Shown here: one piece after another, positions 62,119 through 64,000 of the stretch | How the letters are laid out: every line of letters starts with the position of its first letter | Numbering within the stretch: position 1 is the stretch's first letter | From: Flavihumibacter fluminis | GTDB lineage: Bacteria > Bacteroidota > Bacteroidia > Chitinophagales > Chitinophagaceae | Direction: 5' to 3' | Length of the DNA: 64,000 bases | Assembly (NCBI RefSeq): GCF_021491375.1 | Contig: NZ_JAKEVY010000003.1 | Coordinates: forward strand, 806,001-870,000 | Translations under genes and position numbers: made by a program | Notes under the pieces: generated by a model | Told to the model about the DNA's origin: nothing | Seen by the model: only the letters and a program-made list of their open reading frames with translations | The model's database searches: none

Positions 62119-64000
62119 ATGCGTTCCCGCTGTCTCGTATTCGTATTGATTTTCCTGCTTTCAACTGCCTGTTTTGCTCAACCAATCGGTACCTGGCAGG
62201 AGCATTTATCCTACCAATCTGCGATCGCAACAGGAACTGATGGCAGTCAGCTGGTAGCCGCCAGTCCCTGGGCAGTTTTTCAATATGATCCCCAGGCAGC
62301 GACTTTCACCCGGTTTTCCAAAATCAATGGATTATCTGAATCCGGTATTAAAACCATTTACATAGATGGACCGCTGACGATCATTGCTTATACAAGTGGT
62401 CAGATCGATCTGTTGGAAGATGGTAAAACAAGAAGTGTAAATACCCTTCGACTCAGCAATATTCCGGCAGATAAAAAAGTGAATGCCATCTGGAAGGAAA
62501 ATGAACGTTGCCTGCTGGCTACCGGCTTTGGAATTGCTGTGTTGAATATAGAAAAAGCAGAAATCGGGGATGTATATCTTATTGCTAACGGTGGAGTCTA
62601 TTCGAAAATAAACAGCATCGCAGCAGATGCTGATTATTATTATGCAGCAGGCGAAGCAGGGCTCTACCGGGCTTCCCGATCAGCATCGAATCTCGCAGAT
62701 TTTCGCAGCTGGACCCTCATGAGCGGATTGCCAGCCGGTGCAGTACATAAGGTGTTTATATGGCAAAATGAACTATACGTGCAAATCGGAAATCAACTTT
62801 TTAAAGAGGAGGCAGGTGGTTTCATTTCCATATATGAAGACAATTGGCAATGGCAGGGAGTTGATACCAGTTCATCAGGAATTTTACTGGCACAACGAAC
62901 TAACGGTGCCGCAAGAGTGCTGCTTATAAACAATGCAGGAGAAGTTCAAACTTCACTGGTTCATCCACTGATTCAATGGCCTCATCAAACAGTTTATTTT
63001 CAGGAACAGTATTGGGTGGCGGATTCATTAAACGGACTGATAAACATAGACGGCAATTTTGTAGAGCGACTGGCGCCTAACTCACCGGCAGGAATAGGAA
63101 CAGGCGGACTGGTGGCAGGAGCTACAGGCTGGTGGATGGCAAACGGAAATCGCTTAAGCCGGTTTCAAGATGGAAACTGGCAACTATCAACCACATTTGA
63201 CGCTATTGGTCCATTGCTTGAAACCGGTGATGGAGGACTCTGGGTGGGATCAATGAATTCAGGATTGGGGCTGTTTCGGGATGGCAACCTGCAGGTTTTT
63301 CGGGAGGAATTGCTGGATGAATCTGTCCAGGAGCCAGGTATGTATAAAGTAGGAGGACTTGCATTGGATGCAGGCGGACAACTCTGGATCAGCAATGATG
63401 AAGCAGCAAGGGGGGTGCTGGTTAGAAGACCGGATGGTACCCGCCAGTCCTTTGAGATTCCTTTTTTTTATCCGTCACTTCGGGTAAGGGAGATCGTTAT
63501 AGATGAACTAGATCAGAAATGGATCGCTTCTCCGGGAAATGGACTCTTTTGTCTGAATGGCACGAATGACCAATGGCGGTTCTACCAGGCAGGGGCCGGA
63601 AATGGTAATCTGCCTTCCAATGAGGTTCTTAGCCTTGCCAGGGATCAGTTTGGTTTTATCTGGATTGGTACCGCAGATGGTATCGGAATCATACAATGTG
63701 CCAGCCAGGTTTTTTCAGGCGATGGTTGCGATGCAATCCTGCCGGTTGTGCAATCCGATAATTTTGCCGGTTTCCTTTTTAAGGGAGAAGCTGTTCAGAC
63801 CATTGCGGTGGATGGAGCCAATAGAAAATGGATAGGGACAAAAAATGGTGTCTGGCTAATCAGTGCAGGTGGTGAACAAACCTTATTAAGATTTACGACA
63901 GCAAATAGTCCCTTGCCGGATAATGATATTCGTAAGATTGCAATTGATCCTAAAACCGGAACGGTTTTGATTTCAACTGCAAAAGGACTGATGAGCTATC
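62119..64000 (+). CDS. porZ: Type IX secretion protein PorZ, N-terminal part
   Basis: The frame opens at ATG 62119 and stays open to the window edge (627 codons). A signal peptide (MRSRCLVFVLIFLLSTACFA) is followed by two beta-propeller-like halves: IGTWQEHLSYQSAIATGTDG at the start, repeated WIGTADGIGIIQ- and WIGTKNGVWLIS-type blades later, and VVQSDNFAGFLFKGE, which I recognise as the PorZ pattern. PorZ is a surface component of the T9SS that helps attach anionic lipopolysaccharide to exported cargo; its C-terminal sorting domain would lie beyond the edge. This is the only T9SS component visible here, but with gldD/gldE it marks a T9SS organism. Confidence 0.9.
   Translation, partial: MRSRCLVFVLIFLLSTACFAQPIGTWQEHLSYQSAIATGTDGSQLVAASPWAVFQYDPQAATFTRFSKINGLSESGIKTIYIDGPLTIIAYTSGQIDLLEDGKTRSVNTLRLSNIPADKKVNAIWKENERCLLATGFGIAVLNIEKAEIGDVYLIANGGVYSKINSIAADADYYYAAGEAGLYRASRSASNLADFRSWTLMSGLPAGAVHKVFIWQNELYVQIGNQLFKEEAGGFISIYEDNWQWQGVDTSSSGILLAQRTNGAARVLLINNAGEVQTSLVHPLIQWPHQTVYFQEQYWVADSLNGLINIDGNFVERLAPNSPAGIGTGGLVAGATGWWMANGNRLSRFQDGNWQLSTTFDAIGPLLETGDGGLWVGSMNSGLGLFRDGNLQVFREELLDESVQEPGMYKVGGLALDAGGQLWISNDEAARGVLVRRPDGTRQSFEIPFFYPSLRVREIVIDELDQKWIASPGNGLFCLNGTNDQWRFYQAGAGNGNLPSNEVLSLARDQFGFIWIGTADGIGIIQCASQVFSGDGCDAILPVVQSDNFAGFLFKGEAVQTIAVDGANRKWIGTKNGVWLISAGGEQTLLRFTTANSPLPDNDIRKIAIDPKTGTVLISTAKGLMSY

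Noticed and set aside
1-64000. Prophage, insertion sequence, defence system or RNA gene
   Set aside because: No integrase, transposase, capsid, restriction, toxin-antitoxin or tRNA/rRNA-like sequence was found on either strand.

Overview
The window looks like chromosomal DNA of a Bacteroidota member, most likely a Chitinophagaceae-type organism (order Chitinophagales). Direct signs are four SusC/SusD outer-membrane pairs, gliding genes gldD and gldE, a type IX secretion gene (porZ) at the right edge, many lipoproteins with short lipoboxes, frequent TTG starts, and TAnnTTTG promoter boxes just ahead of start codons. The family name is inferred from gene content and order. I see no rRNA, tRNA, transposase, integrase, phage gene or CRISPR array.

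Left edge (1-4.5 kb): the C-terminal part of a SusC receptor and its SusD partner, then a lipoprotein gene broken by a frameshift. Core block (4.5-11.5 kb): leftward hup, a TPR protein, a 30-residue basic ribosome-associated protein and RNase G; then rightward mutY, ssb, gldE and gldD. Housekeeping block (11.5-30 kb): a serine hydrolase, DUF3109, lutB, a polysaccharide-deacetylase-like protein, an EamA transporter, purH, comEC, a nitroreductase, carB, an M23 peptidase, a Bcp peroxiredoxin, TPR and metal-site proteins, and birA. A long co-directional run (30.4-36.6 kb) carries rsfS, ftsH, lutC, a gamma-glutamylcyclotransferase-like protein, lpxH, a propeller-like secreted protein and a MscS channel. 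A MerR regulator and a second M23 peptidase then diverge from alaS, followed by a double-PDZ protein, gatB and a TlpA-type lipoprotein (36.6-45 kb).

The right third (45-59.5 kb) is an accessory nutrient-uptake region: one rightward SusC-SusD pair facing two tandem leftward pairs, with no carbohydrate-active enzyme, sigma/anti-sigma pair or regulator between them. It is followed by an RND/MMPL exporter (leftward) and porZ (rightward, cut by the window edge). The gliding and type IX genes at opposite ends suggest a gliding, T9SS-secreting cell; LutB and LutC, 18 kb apart, imply lactate oxidation; the SusCD pairs import unknown oligomers.

The non-coding DNA holds most of the unexplained structure: a palindromic element present three times between genes; GGGAGACAAG-type purine/pyrimidine arrays next to promoters and once inside a coding region; a 10-bp inverted repeat bracketing the promoter box of the PDZ gene; facing, overlapping alaS/M23 promoters; and apparently leaderless promoters for gatB and porZ. 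I find no convincing previously undescribed multi-gene system; most of the window is well-conserved core genome.
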